From positions 59,579 through 123,578 of the forward strand of contig JBFMDV010000026.1 in assembly GCA_040753875.1 (NCBI GenBank): DNA of 64,000 nucleotides. Direction: 5' to 3'. Numbering within the stretch: position 1 is the stretch's first letter; each line of letters starts with the position of its first letter. The position numbers and the translations under genes were made by a program. The notes below the pieces were generated by a model. The model saw nothing but the letters and a program-made list of their open reading frames with translations. It ran no database searches and was not told the DNA's origin. Source of the DNA: Candidatus Zixiibacteriota bacterium. GTDB lineage: Bacteria; Zixibacteria; MSB-5A5; GN15; FEB-12. This document shows, one piece after another, positions 26,609-35,580 of this stretch.

Positions 26609-27193
26609 TCATGCCTTCTTGATTTTCAATGCCTCGCGGAAGCCGATCTCGATAGCCTTCCGGTTTTTCTCTTCAGTACCGCGAGGCGCGCGAGCCAAAA
26701 CGGAGTTCGTCAGCGATTCGCGACTGACGATCCCGGTCAGAGCCGCAATCGCCGCCAGTGCGATGACATTGGCCACCATGACATGCCCCGCCTCCTCGCG
26801 GGCCAGCCGAGTAAACGGCAGGCCGTAGTAACTCTCGGTGGGGATCTCGGTTACTAACGTTGTGTCCACTATCAGCGTGCCGTCTGGCTTCAAGTCGCAA
26901 TAGTATTTGTCCATTGACTCCTGCGTCATGGCCAGGAGCAGGTCCAGCTTGATCGCCTTGGGGTAAAAGATCTCATTGGAGGAGATCACGACGTCTGACT
27001 TGGAGGCACCGCCGCGCGCCTCCGGTCCGTACGACTGGGACTGTGTGACATTGCGTCCGTCGCCGCCACCGATCGCCTCGCCCAAAATAACCGAAGCGAG
27101 GATCATCCCCTGACCACCCGAACCGGAGAGCCGAAGCTCGAACCGATCCTGCGGAATCTGTATCTTGTCAAGGAGCTTGTGCGACACGATCAC
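26609..27193 (-). CDS. korC: 2-oxoglutarate:ferredoxin oxidoreductase, gamma subunit
   Basis: The 194-residue protein has the gamma-domain motif SGSGGQGMILAS, then SYGPEARGGASKSDVVIS and a long C-terminal helix pair. It is one of four parts of the enzyme that makes succinyl-CoA from 2-oxoglutarate and reduces ferredoxin. The start is a GTG that overlaps the korB stop (GTGA). Confidence 0.92.
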   Translation of the reverse strand: MIVSHKLLDKIQIPQDRFELRLSGSGGQGMILASVILGEAIGGGDGRNVTQSQSYGPEARGGASKSDVVISSNEIFYPKAIKLDLLLAMTQESMDKYYCDLKPDGTLIVDTTLVTEIPTESYYGLPFTRLAREEAGHVMVANVIALAAIAALTGIVSRESLTNSVLARAPRGTEEKNRKAIEIGFREALKIKKA

Positions 27194-28038
27194 TTGCCTC
27201 CTCTCACGGATTCGACAGTCCGCTGGTACTCGTCGCAGAACTCTGTCTTGTCGTTTTCGTGAAGAACACCGATAACGAATTTATCCTTCAGTTCCTCCGC
27301 CGACATTTCCCTCGACTTGGCCAGCGTGACTGTCCGTTCTTTGAACGTTTGCAGCATGGCGACGGCGTCACCGAGGCGGTTGAGCCGTCCAAAATAGGTG
27401 TGGCAGTTGGAGATCGCCTCGACCACCGAGAAACCACGGTGCTGAATGGCCTGTTGGATTACCTTTTCAAGCTGCGGTGCATGATACACCGTACCGCGGG
27501 CAACAAAGGAAGCTCCGGCTGCCTGGGCCAGACTGCAGGGGTCAAACGACTTTTCGGCGTTGCCATACGGCGTGGTCGTGGAGAAGGCGTTCGCCGGCGT
27601 GGTCGGAGACCCCTGACCGCCGGTCATGCCATAGATATGGTTGTTGATCAAGATTGTTGTGATATCGATGTTGCGGCGGCAGGCATGGATGAAGTGATTG
27701 CCTCCGATCGCAAGAGCGTCGCCGTCGCCGGTCACCACGATCACTTTCATGTGCGGCTGGGCGAATTTGACGCCGGTGGCAAACGGCAGCGCGCGCCCGT
27801 GGGTTGTGTGCAGGGAGTTGAAGTCCATGTAGACCGGCATCCGGCTGGTGCAGCCGATACCGGAAACCATGGCCACCTCGTCCTTGGACAGGTGGAGATT
27901 GTCGATTGCGCGGATAAGTGCGCTCATCACCACGCCGTTACCGCAGCCGGCGCACCAGACCGAGGGAAACTTCTTGCGTGGCCTGAGGTACTGGAGGATC
28001 ACGTCGGATTTCTGTTTTTCGACAGTTGCGGTTGCCAT
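27190..28038 (-). CDS. korB: 2-oxoglutarate:ferredoxin oxidoreductase, beta subunit
   Basis: The thiamine-diphosphate subunit. At 282 residues it has CAGCGNGVVMSALIR, with Cys that can bind the FeS cluster, and the TPP motif beginning GDGDALAIGG and ending NNHIYGMTGGQ. The preferred ATG (28038) overlaps the korA stop as TGATG, with GAGGTG 7 nt upstream; an upstream GTG is in frame one codon earlier. Operates with korA and ferredoxin korD in the reversible reaction. Confidence 0.94.
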   Translation of the reverse strand: MATATVEKQKSDVILQYLRPRKKFPSVWCAGCGNGVVMSALIRAIDNLHLSKDEVAMVSGIGCTSRMPVYMDFNSLHTTHGRALPFATGVKFAQPHMKVIVVTGDGDALAIGGNHFIHACRRNIDITTILINNHIYGMTGGQGSPTTPANAFSTTTPYGNAEKSFDPCSLAQAAGASFVARGTVYHAPQLEKVIQQAIQHRGFSVVEAISNCHTYFGRLNRLGDAVAMLQTFKERTVTLAKSREMSAEELKDKFVIGVLHENDKTEFCDEYQRTVESVRGGK

Positions 28039-29174
28039 CACAGCACCTCGTCAAGCTTCTCCAGCAACTGATGCGGCGTCAGTATTTCGCCGTCATAGCG
28101 CTGGATGGTGTGAATTTCGACATCGCGTGGCAGCACCCGCTGTACCTCGTGCACGATCTGTCCCATGTTTAATTCGCCTACAATGACCTTTCGGCAACGG
28201 GCGCACAACTCGATGAGCTGCTGGTCGGGGAACGGCCAGATAGTGAACAACTGAATGCTTCCCACTTTGAATCCGGCCTGGCGGGCGATCAATGCCGCCT
28301 GCTGGGCCGTCCGCGCGACCGTGCCGTAGGCGATGAAGGCCACCTCGGCGTCATCCATCATGTCAACCCGGATCTTCGCCAACTCATCGCGATAATTCTC
28401 GATCTTGAATTTGAGTTTGTCGAGTTTGGGGGCGATCTCATCGGCCCGATTGGTCGAGAACCCCATGATGTCGTGGGTGAGGCCGGTGACATTATAGCGG
28501 TACCCTTGACCATAGGCCGGCATGGGTGAAACCATATTGGGAGTCATGACGAACGGCACAAACTGTTCCGGCGGGACGGTCGGCGCCACTCGATTGATAA
28601 TCGGATACTCGCCCGGTTCGGGAATCGTGACCATCTCACGCATGTGGCCGATCACCTCATCGAGAAGCACAGTGACGGGCGTCCGAAATCGTTCCGACAG
28701 ATTGAAGGCCCGGATCGTCTCGGTGATGGTATCACCGACTGATGATGGTGCGACGGCGATGGCTGTATAATCACCGTGTGTTCCCCAGCGGGCCTGCATG
28801 GTATCGGACTGGCTGACTTTGGTAGGCAAACCGGTCGACGGACCGCCGCGCTGGACGTTGACAATCACGCAGGGCGTTTCCGTCATGTAAGCGTAACCGA
28901 TATTCTCAAGCATCAGCGAGTACCCCGGCCCCGAGGTCGCGGTCATCGCTTTTAGACCAGAGACGGAAGCTCCGACCACTGCCGCAATGGAAGCGATCTC
29001 GTCTTCCATCTGGATGAACCGTCCCCCGATTTTCGGAAGTTCGCGGGCGCACCCTTCGGCAACTTCGGTGGAAGGAGTGATGGGATAACCGGCATAGAAT
29101 CGCATACCGGCGTAGATCGCCCCCTGCACGCAGGCGGCGTTTCCCTGCATCAAACGTCGTTTTCTTTCTGCCAT
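28038..29174 (-). CDS. korA: 2-oxoglutarate:ferredoxin oxidoreductase, alpha subunit
   Basis: Residues in the 378-aa chain match the alpha domain of 2-oxoacid:ferredoxin enzymes: MQGNAACVQGAIYAG near the start, then the conserved GYPITPSTE, and VNVQRGGPSTGLPTKV further on. The start at 29174 follows korD by only 8 nt. A longer frame upstream overlaps korD and is not likely. Confidence 0.94.
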   Translation of the reverse strand: MAERKRRLMQGNAACVQGAIYAGMRFYAGYPITPSTEVAEGCARELPKIGGRFIQMEDEIASIAAVVGASVSGLKAMTATSGPGYSLMLENIGYAYMTETPCVIVNVQRGGPSTGLPTKVSQSDTMQARWGTHGDYTAIAVAPSSVGDTITETIRAFNLSERFRTPVTVLLDEVIGHMREMVTIPEPGEYPIINRVAPTVPPEQFVPFVMTPNMVSPMPAYGQGYRYNVTGLTHDIMGFSTNRADEIAPKLDKLKFKIENYRDELAKIRVDMMDDAEVAFIAYGTVARTAQQAALIARQAGFKVGSIQLFTIWPFPDQQLIELCARCRKVIVGELNMGQIVHEVQRVLPRDVEIHTIQRYDGEILTPHQLLEKLDEVL

Positions 29175-29182
29175 TCTCGCGC

Positions 29183-29446
29183 TCACTTGTAGTTTGAGGT
29201 TATGGCAAAATCCGGGCAATGCTGCCAGCAGATGGCGCACTGAATGCAGTCATTCGCACGCGCCAGGACCGGTTTGCCGTCGCGGTCCGGCTCAAACACC
29301 TGCGTGGGGCAAAGCGCGATACAGATATTGCACGCTTTACACCACGTGAGATTGATATTCAAAGGGGCTGGCCCTTTGGAATAATCATACTTGCTCTTGG
29401 GGGCCGGTTTGGCACCGGACCCCGCAACCTGACCGGAGTCAGACAT
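29183..29446 (-). CDS. korD: Ferredoxin-like delta subunit of the Kor complex
   Basis: The 87-residue protein has two 4Fe-4S sites, CKACNICIALCP and CIQCAICWQHCP, the classic two-cluster ferredoxin pattern, after a 28-residue Lys/Pro-rich leader. It relays electrons from the Kor subunits to free ferredoxin. GAGGTGAC precedes the ATG. Its position first in the korDABC set is common. Confidence 0.94.
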   Translation of the reverse strand: MSDSGQVAGSGAKPAPKSKYDYSKGPAPLNINLTWCKACNICIALCPTQVFEPDRDGKPVLARANDCIQCAICWQHCPDFAITSNYK

Positions 29447-29495
29447 GAGTCACCTCGATCTATTTCTCCAAAAACATTTTTGACCGCATCTACAA

Positions 29496-30476
29496 CTACT
29501 TACGTTTGCCGGCCGACTTTCCCGACGAACTCTTAACCTTGGTCGCCTTCCCTTTTGTCGCGGGCTTTTTTGCGGCCGGCTTCTTCGGCGCACCCTTCGA
29601 CGGCTTTTTCTTCATGAGGTCACCAAGGAGTTGCGGAATTTCGAGCGGCGAACCGGCCACCGGCACGCCCACTTTGTTCAGGGCTTCTATCTTCTCCTTA
29701 GCGGTACCGGAGCCGCCGGCAATGATGGCACCGGCGTGTCCCATCCGTTTGCCGGGCGGGGCAGTCTGGCCGGCTATAAACGACACCACCGGTTTGGTCA
29801 CATGCTTTTTGATGAATTCGGCTGCCATCTCTTCGTCGGAGCCACCGATCTCGCCTATCATCACGATAGCCTTGGTCAGCGGGTCGGCTTGGAATGCTTC
29901 GAGGCAATCGATGAAGTTGGTGCCGATCACCTGGTCGCCGCCGATGCCGATACACGTCGTCTGACCCATCCCTTCCAGCGTAAGCGCCCAGATCGCTTCG
30001 TACGTGAGCGTACCGGAACGGGAGACGACACCGACATACCCTTTTTTGACGATTGAACCGGGCAGAATGCCAACCTTGGACAGTTCCGGCGATATCAGTC
30101 CGGGGCAGTTGGGGCCAATCAGCCGTGCGCCGTGCGCCTTTACGTATGGCACGACCTTCATCATGTCATTTGCCGGGACTCCCTCGGTTATACAGACCAC
30201 CAACTTGATACCAGCATCGACTGCCTCGTATATCGCATCGACAGCGAACGACGGCGGCACGTAAACGACCGACGTGTTCGCGCCGGTCGCTTTGACCGCT
30301 TCTTCCATCGTGTTGAACACCGGAATGCCGTTGACTTTGGTGCCCCCTTTGCCGGGAGTCACGCCGGCGACCACGTCGGTGCCGTATTTTCTCATCTGGT
30401 CCGCATGAAATGACCCATCACGTCCGGTGATCCCCTGTACGACCAGCTTTGTCTTTTTGTCTATGAATATTGCCAT
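29496..30476 (-). CDS. sucD: Succinyl-CoA synthetase alpha subunit with a basic C-terminal tail
   Basis: Forms succinate and NTP from succinyl-CoA with SucC. The first 287 residues are standard: [15 protein letters not shown] (CoA site), [10 protein letters not shown], and the catalytic phospho-His in [10 protein letters not shown]. After residue 287 the chain runs on for 39 residues with 15 Lys and one Arg among Ala, Pro, Ser and Gly, like the tail of histone H1. Family members normally stop about here. The start at 30476 is chosen for its match to other SucD proteins; AAGGA lies about 12 nt upstream. It follows sucC by 25 nt. Confidence 0.94.
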   Translation of the reverse strand: MAIFIDKKTKLVVQGITGRDGSFHADQMRKYGTDVVAGVTPGKGGTKVNGIPVFNTMEEAVKATGANTSVVYVPPSFAVDAIYEAVDAGIKLVVCITEGVPANDMMKVVPYVKAHGARLIGPNCPGLISPELSKVGILPGSIVKKGYVGVVSRSGTLTYEAIWALTLEGMGQTTCIGIGGDQVIGTNFIDCLEAFQADPLTKAIVMIGEIGGSDEEMAAEFIKKHVTKPVVSFIAGQTAPPGKRMGHAGAIIAGGSGTAKEKIEALNKVGVPVAGSPLEIPQLLGDLMKKKPSKGAPKKPAAKKPATKGKATKVKSSSGKSAGKRK

Positions 30477-30501
30477 ATCAGTATCGTTCCTTCTACACCA
30501 G

Positions 30502-31638
30502 TCACACTTCACCGGCCAGAGAAATTGCCTTCTTGACCCCTTCATCGAGCGTCTCAGCCGTCGGCAGTTTGATCGAGGCAAGGATCCGCTGCCCCTCCTT
30601 TTCGTTCGTTCCGGTCAGTCGCACCACCACCGGAACGGTCGGCTTGAATTCGGCGAATGCGGTGACAATGCCGGTGGCGACATCATCGCACCGAGTGATC
30701 CCGCCGAAAATATTGATAAGAATGGCGCGGACATTCTGGTCGGACAGGATGATCTGCATGGCGGTAACCACCTTCTGCGGATTGGATGAACCGCCGATAT
30801 CCAGAAAATTGGCCGGTTCGCCACCATAGCGCTTCACGAGGTCCATCGTCGCCATCGCGAGCCCGGCACCGTTGACGATGCATCCGATATTGCCGTCAAG
30901 TTTGACGAACGACAAGTCCGCCTCGCGCGCTTTTACTTCGGCAGGATTTTCGGCGTCCAGATCACGCATGGTGGCGATCGCCGGTTGGCGATAGAGAGCG
31001 TTGTCGTCGATGTTCAGCTTGGCGTCCAGCGCGATCACCGATCCGTTTTGGGTGGTCACCAGCGGGTTGATCTCGATAAGGGAGGCATCACATTTCCAGA
31101 ACAGGCCGTACAGTTTCATGATGATATCCGCCGCCTGACGCACCTGGTTGATATCACGATAGAGTTTGTAGGCCAGGTTGCGCGCTTCAAAGGCACGCAG
31201 TCCGACTGCCGGATCAACAAACAGCTTGTAGATCTTCTGCGGAGTTTTGGCCGCAACCTCTTCGATATCAATACCTCCGGCCGCAGACACCATGATCACG
31301 GGACGTTTGGTAACCCGATCCAGAATGATGCCAACATACGCCTCTGACAATATGTCCTCAGCAATCGTCACCAGCACTTTCTTGACGGTGAGCCCTTTGA
31401 TATCCATACCGATAATGGTCTGCGCCAGTACACGGGCTGCTTCGGCGTTTTCCGCATATTTGACGCCGCCGGCTTTGCCGCGGCCACCGACATGCACTTG
31501 CGCCTTCACCATCACCGGTTTGTTGATCTTTTCAGCGATCGCAAACGCATCCGCCGCAGTGGTGGCAACTTCTCCCGGCGGGACCGGGATACCGGCCTCA
31601 GCGAAGATCTGCTTGGCCTGATATTCGTGAACCTTCAT
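30502..31638 (-). CDS. sucC: Succinyl-CoA synthetase beta subunit
   Basis: The nucleotide-binding subunit of succinyl-CoA synthetase. The 378-residue chain has an ATP-grasp N-terminal half ([29 protein letters not shown]) and the C-terminal domain with [15 protein letters not shown] and [13 protein letters not shown]. Its start overlaps the stop of the cca gene (ATGA), so the two are coupled. Confidence 0.96.
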   Translation of the reverse strand: MKVHEYQAKQIFAEAGIPVPPGEVATTAADAFAIAEKINKPVMVKAQVHVGGRGKAGGVKYAENAEAARVLAQTIIGMDIKGLTVKKVLVTIAEDILSEAYVGIILDRVTKRPVIMVSAAGGIDIEEVAAKTPQKIYKLFVDPAVGLRAFEARNLAYKLYRDINQVRQAADIIMKLYGLFWKCDASLIEINPLVTTQNGSVIALDAKLNIDDNALYRQPAIATMRDLDAENPAEVKAREADLSFVKLDGNIGCIVNGAGLAMATMDLVKRYGGEPANFLDIGGSSNPQKVVTAMQIILSDQNVRAILINIFGGITRCDDVATGIVTAFAEFKPTVPVVVRLTGTNEKEGQRILASIKLPTAETLDEGVKKAISLAGEV

Positions 31639-33035
31639 GCATCTATATCCTTGCCGCCATCCGGGAGGCGGCCTGATGTGAGAGTTTGATGATATTCTTT
31701 GGCGTATGTTTCAAGTTGCTCGCGCGTGTTATCCTGTGGCTGATCGAGCACTTTTTCCAGCAAGTAATCCAGGACTTGCCCCACCACCGGACCGGGATCA
31801 ACCCCAAGCAGCGCCATAATATCGCGGCCATCGAGTGCCAGATCCCCCACGCCGAGCGGCGGTTTATGCGACAGTTCTTCACGGATGGCAGCTTCGAGTT
31901 CATCAACGTCGACAGTACTACCACCCATCCCCTGGGCGACAACGTCGGCCCGGCGCAGGTCAAGCAGCTCGAAAATAAGGTCTACGCCGACACGACGTAT
32001 GAGTCGCCGCAGCCCCTTCTCCGTCACGGGGGTCGTGTACATGTGGCGCTCGACAAGCGTGGCTACCTGCTGGGCAAGTTCCCTGGGATAGCGGAGGCGA
32101 TTCATGGCGGTCACAGCCGCACGTGCGCCGGTGATTTCGTGTCCGTAGAAAGTCGCGCCGGTCTCGGTGAGACGGCGTGCCTGCGGCTTGCGAATGTCGT
32201 GAAACAGCGCGGCCAGCCGCAGTCGCAGTGACTGCGGACAAGCATCGACCGTACGGATCGTATGCTCGAATACGTCGTACTTGTGGTACGGTCCCGGCTG
32301 GGTCACCTCCACACAGGCTTCCAGTTCCGGCAAGATGTGACCAAGAAGCGTGCTTGTATGCATCACGCGAAAGCCATCCGATGGCCTCTCCGCATGTACG
32401 AGGAGCTTGGTCAGTTCTTCGGATATTCTCTCAGCCGACACGCTGGCGATAAACGCAGCATGCTGTTGCAGGGCTTGGAACGTGGCCGGCTCGATATCGA
32501 ACTGGAACCGGGCTGCGAACTGGATCGCCCGGAGCATCCGCAGGGGGTCCTCGGGGAACGAATCTGGCGACGTCATTCGCAGCCGGCGATTCTTAAGATC
32601 GGCGAGCCCTTGCAGGGGGTCGATCAGTTCGTCATTGTCGAGTGCCAGCGCCATGGCGTTGATGGTGAAATCGCGCCGCAACAGGTCCTGCTCGACCGGG
32701 ATCGCCGGGTCAAAGTCGACCGCAAAGTCAGTGTGTCCAGGTCCGGTGGAATGTTCTTTGCGGGGGAGCGAGATGTCGAACGTGTGCGTCTTTCCCTTGC
32801 GCTGCTGAGTGAATTTGATAACACCAAAGCTCCGCCCTACGAGGTCGACCCGTCCATAGTCTCTCAGAATGGAGGTCAGTTCGTCATACGTGACACCGGT
32901 GACGAGATAGTCCCGGTCCTTGACCACCTGTCCATGACTCAGGTAACGGTCGCGCACGGCGCCTCCAACCTCGAATATGCGGCCCCGTTTGAGAATCGCG
33001 CGGACCGGCTCCTCCGACATCGTGCACATGATCAC
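31635..33035 (-). CDS. cca: CCA tRNA nucleotidyltransferase / poly(A) polymerase family with HD domain
   Basis: The 466-residue class II nucleotidyltransferase has the head motif GGAVRD, metal-binding Asp-Arg-Asp, RRDFTINAMAL and EDPLRMLRAIQFAARF, followed by an HD phosphohydrolase domain (FEHTIRTV and ALFHDIRKP). It would add or repair the CCA end of tRNAs, or poly(A) tails; the family does not separate by eye. The start is a GTG overlapping the arcC stop (GTGA); ATGs lie two and five codons in. It is wedged between carbamate kinase and sucC. Confidence 0.87.
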   Translation of the reverse strand: MIMCTMSEEPVRAILKRGRIFEVGGAVRDRYLSHGQVVKDRDYLVTGVTYDELTSILRDYGRVDLVGRSFGVIKFTQQRKGKTHTFDISLPRKEHSTGPGHTDFAVDFDPAIPVEQDLLRRDFTINAMALALDNDELIDPLQGLADLKNRRLRMTSPDSFPEDPLRMLRAIQFAARFQFDIEPATFQALQQHAAFIASVSAERISEELTKLLVHAERPSDGFRVMHTSTLLGHILPELEACVEVTQPGPYHKYDVFEHTIRTVDACPQSLRLRLAALFHDIRKPQARRLTETGATFYGHEITGARAAVTAMNRLRYPRELAQQVATLVERHMYTTPVTEKGLRRLIRRVGVDLIFELLDLRRADVVAQGMGGSTVDVDELEAAIREELSHKPPLGVGDLALDGRDIMALLGVDPGPVVGQVLDYLLEKVLDQPQDNTREQLETYAKEYHQTLTSGRLPDGGKDIDA

Positions 33036-33982
33036 CCGGCCAGTATCCTCGTGCCCGCCTCGCCATACACCGCTTTACGAGCATCCTTGAATGAGGAGAT
33101 TGTCACCATTTCGCCGCCGTTCTCAAGGAACTTGACCGCGGCAAGTATCTTGGGACCCATCGAACCGGCCGGGAAATGACCGTCGCCATAATACTGCTTG
33201 ATCTCACCAGCGGTACAGGCATCAAGCGCCTGCTGATTTGGCTTCCCGTAGTTGATGGCCACCTTGTCGACCGACGTCAGTATGGAAAGAATGTTGGCGC
33301 CGATCTCACGCCCGATGACGGCAGAGCCGAGATCCTTGTCGATAACGGCATCCATTCCCTCGAGCAGACCGCGATGGTCAACGTACACCGGGATCCCGCC
33401 GCCGCCCCCAGCTATGACGATCACGCCCGAATCGACCAGTCCCTTGATGGTCTCCCCTTCAATAACTTTGAGCGGCGTTGGCGATGGCACCACCCGTCGC
33501 CAGCCACGATCGGCGTCTTTCTTCATCTGCCAGTCGCGTGTTTCCGTGAACAATCGCGCTTCATCTTCATTGTAGAACTGCCCGATGAACTTGGTGGGAT
33601 TCTTGACCGCCGGGTCATGCTCGTCGACCAGCATTTGGGTGATGATCGTGATGACTGGCCGGTTAATCTTCTCCTGCTGAAGCCGGTTCTGCAACGACTG
33701 TTCTATCATATACCCCATGCCGCCCTCGGTGTCCGCCACCAGCACGCCCAGCGGCAGGATTGGCGCCTTGCCACGCGCCAGCTCCACCCGCAGCAGCGCG
33801 TTTCCAACCTGGGGTCCATTGCCATGAGTGACCACCAGGTTGAAACCGTCGCGTGCCAACTCGACAATTCCATCAAGCGAGGCCCGTGTGTTGGCAAACT
33901 GGTTGGCAATCGTATCCTCCTGGCCGGGCTGGGTGATGGCGTTGCCGCCGAGTGCAATCACCGCCGTCTTGTTCTTCACCAT
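33032..33982 (-). CDS. arcC: Carbamate kinase
   Basis: Transfers phosphate between carbamoyl phosphate and ADP. The 316-residue chain has ALGGNAI at the start, VTHGNGPQVGN, VIAGGGGGIPVY and the closing GTRIL. The start at 33982 is preferred because of GGAAG about 12 nt upstream; a GTG six codons earlier is also in frame. No arcA or arcB is nearby, so it may not serve the arginine deiminase pathway. Confidence 0.94.
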   Translation of the reverse strand: MVKNKTAVIALGGNAITQPGQEDTIANQFANTRASLDGIVELARDGFNLVVTHGNGPQVGNALLRVELARGKAPILPLGVLVADTEGGMGYMIEQSLQNRLQQEKINRPVITIITQMLVDEHDPAVKNPTKFIGQFYNEDEARLFTETRDWQMKKDADRGWRRVVPSPTPLKVIEGETIKGLVDSGVIVIAGGGGGIPVYVDHRGLLEGMDAVIDKDLGSAVIGREIGANILSILTSVDKVAINYGKPNQQALDACTAGEIKQYYGDGHFPAGSMGPKILAAVKFLENGGEMVTISSFKDARKAVYGEAGTRILAG

Positions 33983-34025
33983 ATGCGCGTACGCTTCCAC
34001 GCTCCATCTGTGGGGAACCTGCCGC

Positions 34026-35402
34026 TTACGCCCGGACCGCCTTTCGAGTCGAACGCTTCGACCTGGCCTTAGGCGTCGATGCGCCGAACTTCTCCGACAG
34101 TACCGTGGTAAGATTGGGAGAACCGATCTCCTGGAGACTGTAGAAGACCCGGACCGTCGGCTTGTTGAACTTGACCAGGCGAGACAGATCGATCGGCGTA
34201 GCGATCATCACCAGATCACACTTGGTGCGATTGATGGTGGTCTCCAGATCCCTGACCTGAGCATCGCCGTAACCCATGGCCGGAAGCAGCGTGCCGATGT
34301 TCGGATACTTTTTGTAGGTCTCCGTGATCGACTGCACCGTGTACGGGCGCGGGTCAACCAATTCCGCAGCGCCGAACTTGTGCGCCGCCACCACACCGGC
34401 CCCGTATTTCATTTCGCCGTGCGTGAGTGTTGGACCATCCTCGACCACCAACACGCTTTTTCCTTTGATCAGCTCCGGCTTGTCGACCTCGATCGGCGAG
34501 GCGGCATCGATCACGAGCGCGTCGGGGTTGTACTTATGTATATTGGCCCGCACCAGCGACACATTCTCAGGTGCGGCCGAATCGATCTTATTGATGACGA
34601 TTACATCGGCCATAAGCAGGTTGTTCTGACCCGGATAATAACTGATCTCGTGCCCGGGTCGGTGCGGGTCCACGACCGTTATGTAGATGTCGGGGCGATA
34701 AAACGGCATATCGTTGTTGCCGCCATCCCACAGGATGACATCGGCTTCTTTCTCCGCTTCGCGCAGGATGATCTCGTAATCGACACCGGCGAAAACGGTG
34801 ATGCCGCGAACGATGTGCGGTTCGTATTCTTCCCGCTCTTCGATTGTGCAATCGTGTTTGTCCAGGTCGGCCAGCGAACCGAACCGCTGGCAAACCTGCT
34901 TGGTCAGGTCGCCGTACGGCATGGGGTGACGAATGGCCACCACGCGCTTACCCATGCCCTGAAGAATCTCCGCCACTTTGCGCGAGGTTTGCGACTTACC
35001 GGAGCCGGTGCGCACTGCACAAACCGCAACGACCGGCTTGGAAGACGCGAGCATAGTCGGCGTGCCTCCCTCGACGCAAAAACGCGCCCCGGCCGCCATT
35101 ACGTGTGCCGCTTTCTCCATGACGTATTGGTAGGAGACATCCGAATACGAGAATATCACCTCATCGACGCCATGTTTGGCGATCAAACCCAGCAATTCCG
35201 ATTCATCGTGTATCGGTATCCCTTTTGGGTAGAGCTTGCCGGCCAGCGCAGCCGGATAACGGCGCCCCTCGATATCGGGGATCTGAGTGGCGGTAAACGC
35301 CATCACTTCCACGGCGTCGTTATTACGGTAAAGGGTGTTGAAGTTGTGGAAATCGCGCCCGGCCGCGCCCATGATTATCACTTTTCTTTTCTTGCTCAGC
35401 AT
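34026..35402 (-). CDS. Cyclic 2,3-diphosphoglycerate synthetase-like P-loop protein
   Basis: The 458-residue protein resembles the archaeal cyclic 2,3-diphosphoglycerate synthetase: an N-terminal Rossmann-like part (VIIMGAAGRDFHNFN), a P-loop region (RTGSGKSQTSRKV), VVAIRHPMPYGDL, and NKIDSAAP for nucleotide recognition. It may be a different acyl- or carbonyl-phosphate enzyme in this bacterium. The last 15 residues are strongly basic (7 Lys/Arg). GGAG lies 7 nt before the start. It leads the cDPGS-arcC-cca-suc-kor run, with 178 nt free of genes upstream (35403-35580). Confidence 0.78.
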   Translation of the reverse strand: MLSKKRKVIIMGAAGRDFHNFNTLYRNNDAVEVMAFTATQIPDIEGRRYPAALAGKLYPKGIPIHDESELLGLIAKHGVDEVIFSYSDVSYQYVMEKAAHVMAAGARFCVEGGTPTMLASSKPVVAVCAVRTGSGKSQTSRKVAEILQGMGKRVVAIRHPMPYGDLTKQVCQRFGSLADLDKHDCTIEEREEYEPHIVRGITVFAGVDYEIILREAEKEADVILWDGGNNDMPFYRPDIYITVVDPHRPGHEISYYPGQNNLLMADVIVINKIDSAAPENVSLVRANIHKYNPDALVIDAASPIEVDKPELIKGKSVLVVEDGPTLTHGEMKYGAGVVAAHKFGAAELVDPRPYTVQSITETYKKYPNIGTLLPAMGYGDAQVRDLETTINRTKCDLVMIATPIDLSRLVKFNKPTVRVFYSLQEIGSPNLTTVLSEKFGASTPKARSKRSTRKAVRA

Positions 35403-35580
35403 GCCTATCTCCAGAACTCGGTGTGACTGATTGTTGCCATCCATTCTCCTGATCTCCGCCGGGCAGTCAGATCGAGGAGGACAACCAGATATAGAGTATC
35501 AGAAACCTGGAGTGATATCCCGGTCTCTGAGGAATTGTCTGTTGCTGTCTTGGCACGCTCTCGGTTCCTTCGTGGTATGC

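Noticed and set aside
22690..33035. Full reductive TCA cycle
   Set aside because: Only part of the cycle is here and every enzyme is reversible; there is no ATP-citrate lyase or fumarate reductase in the window, so direction cannot be claimed.
33828..35426. 532-codon plus-strand open frame
   Set aside because: Entirely antisense to arcC and the cDPGS-like gene. Such frames arise from high GC at third positions.
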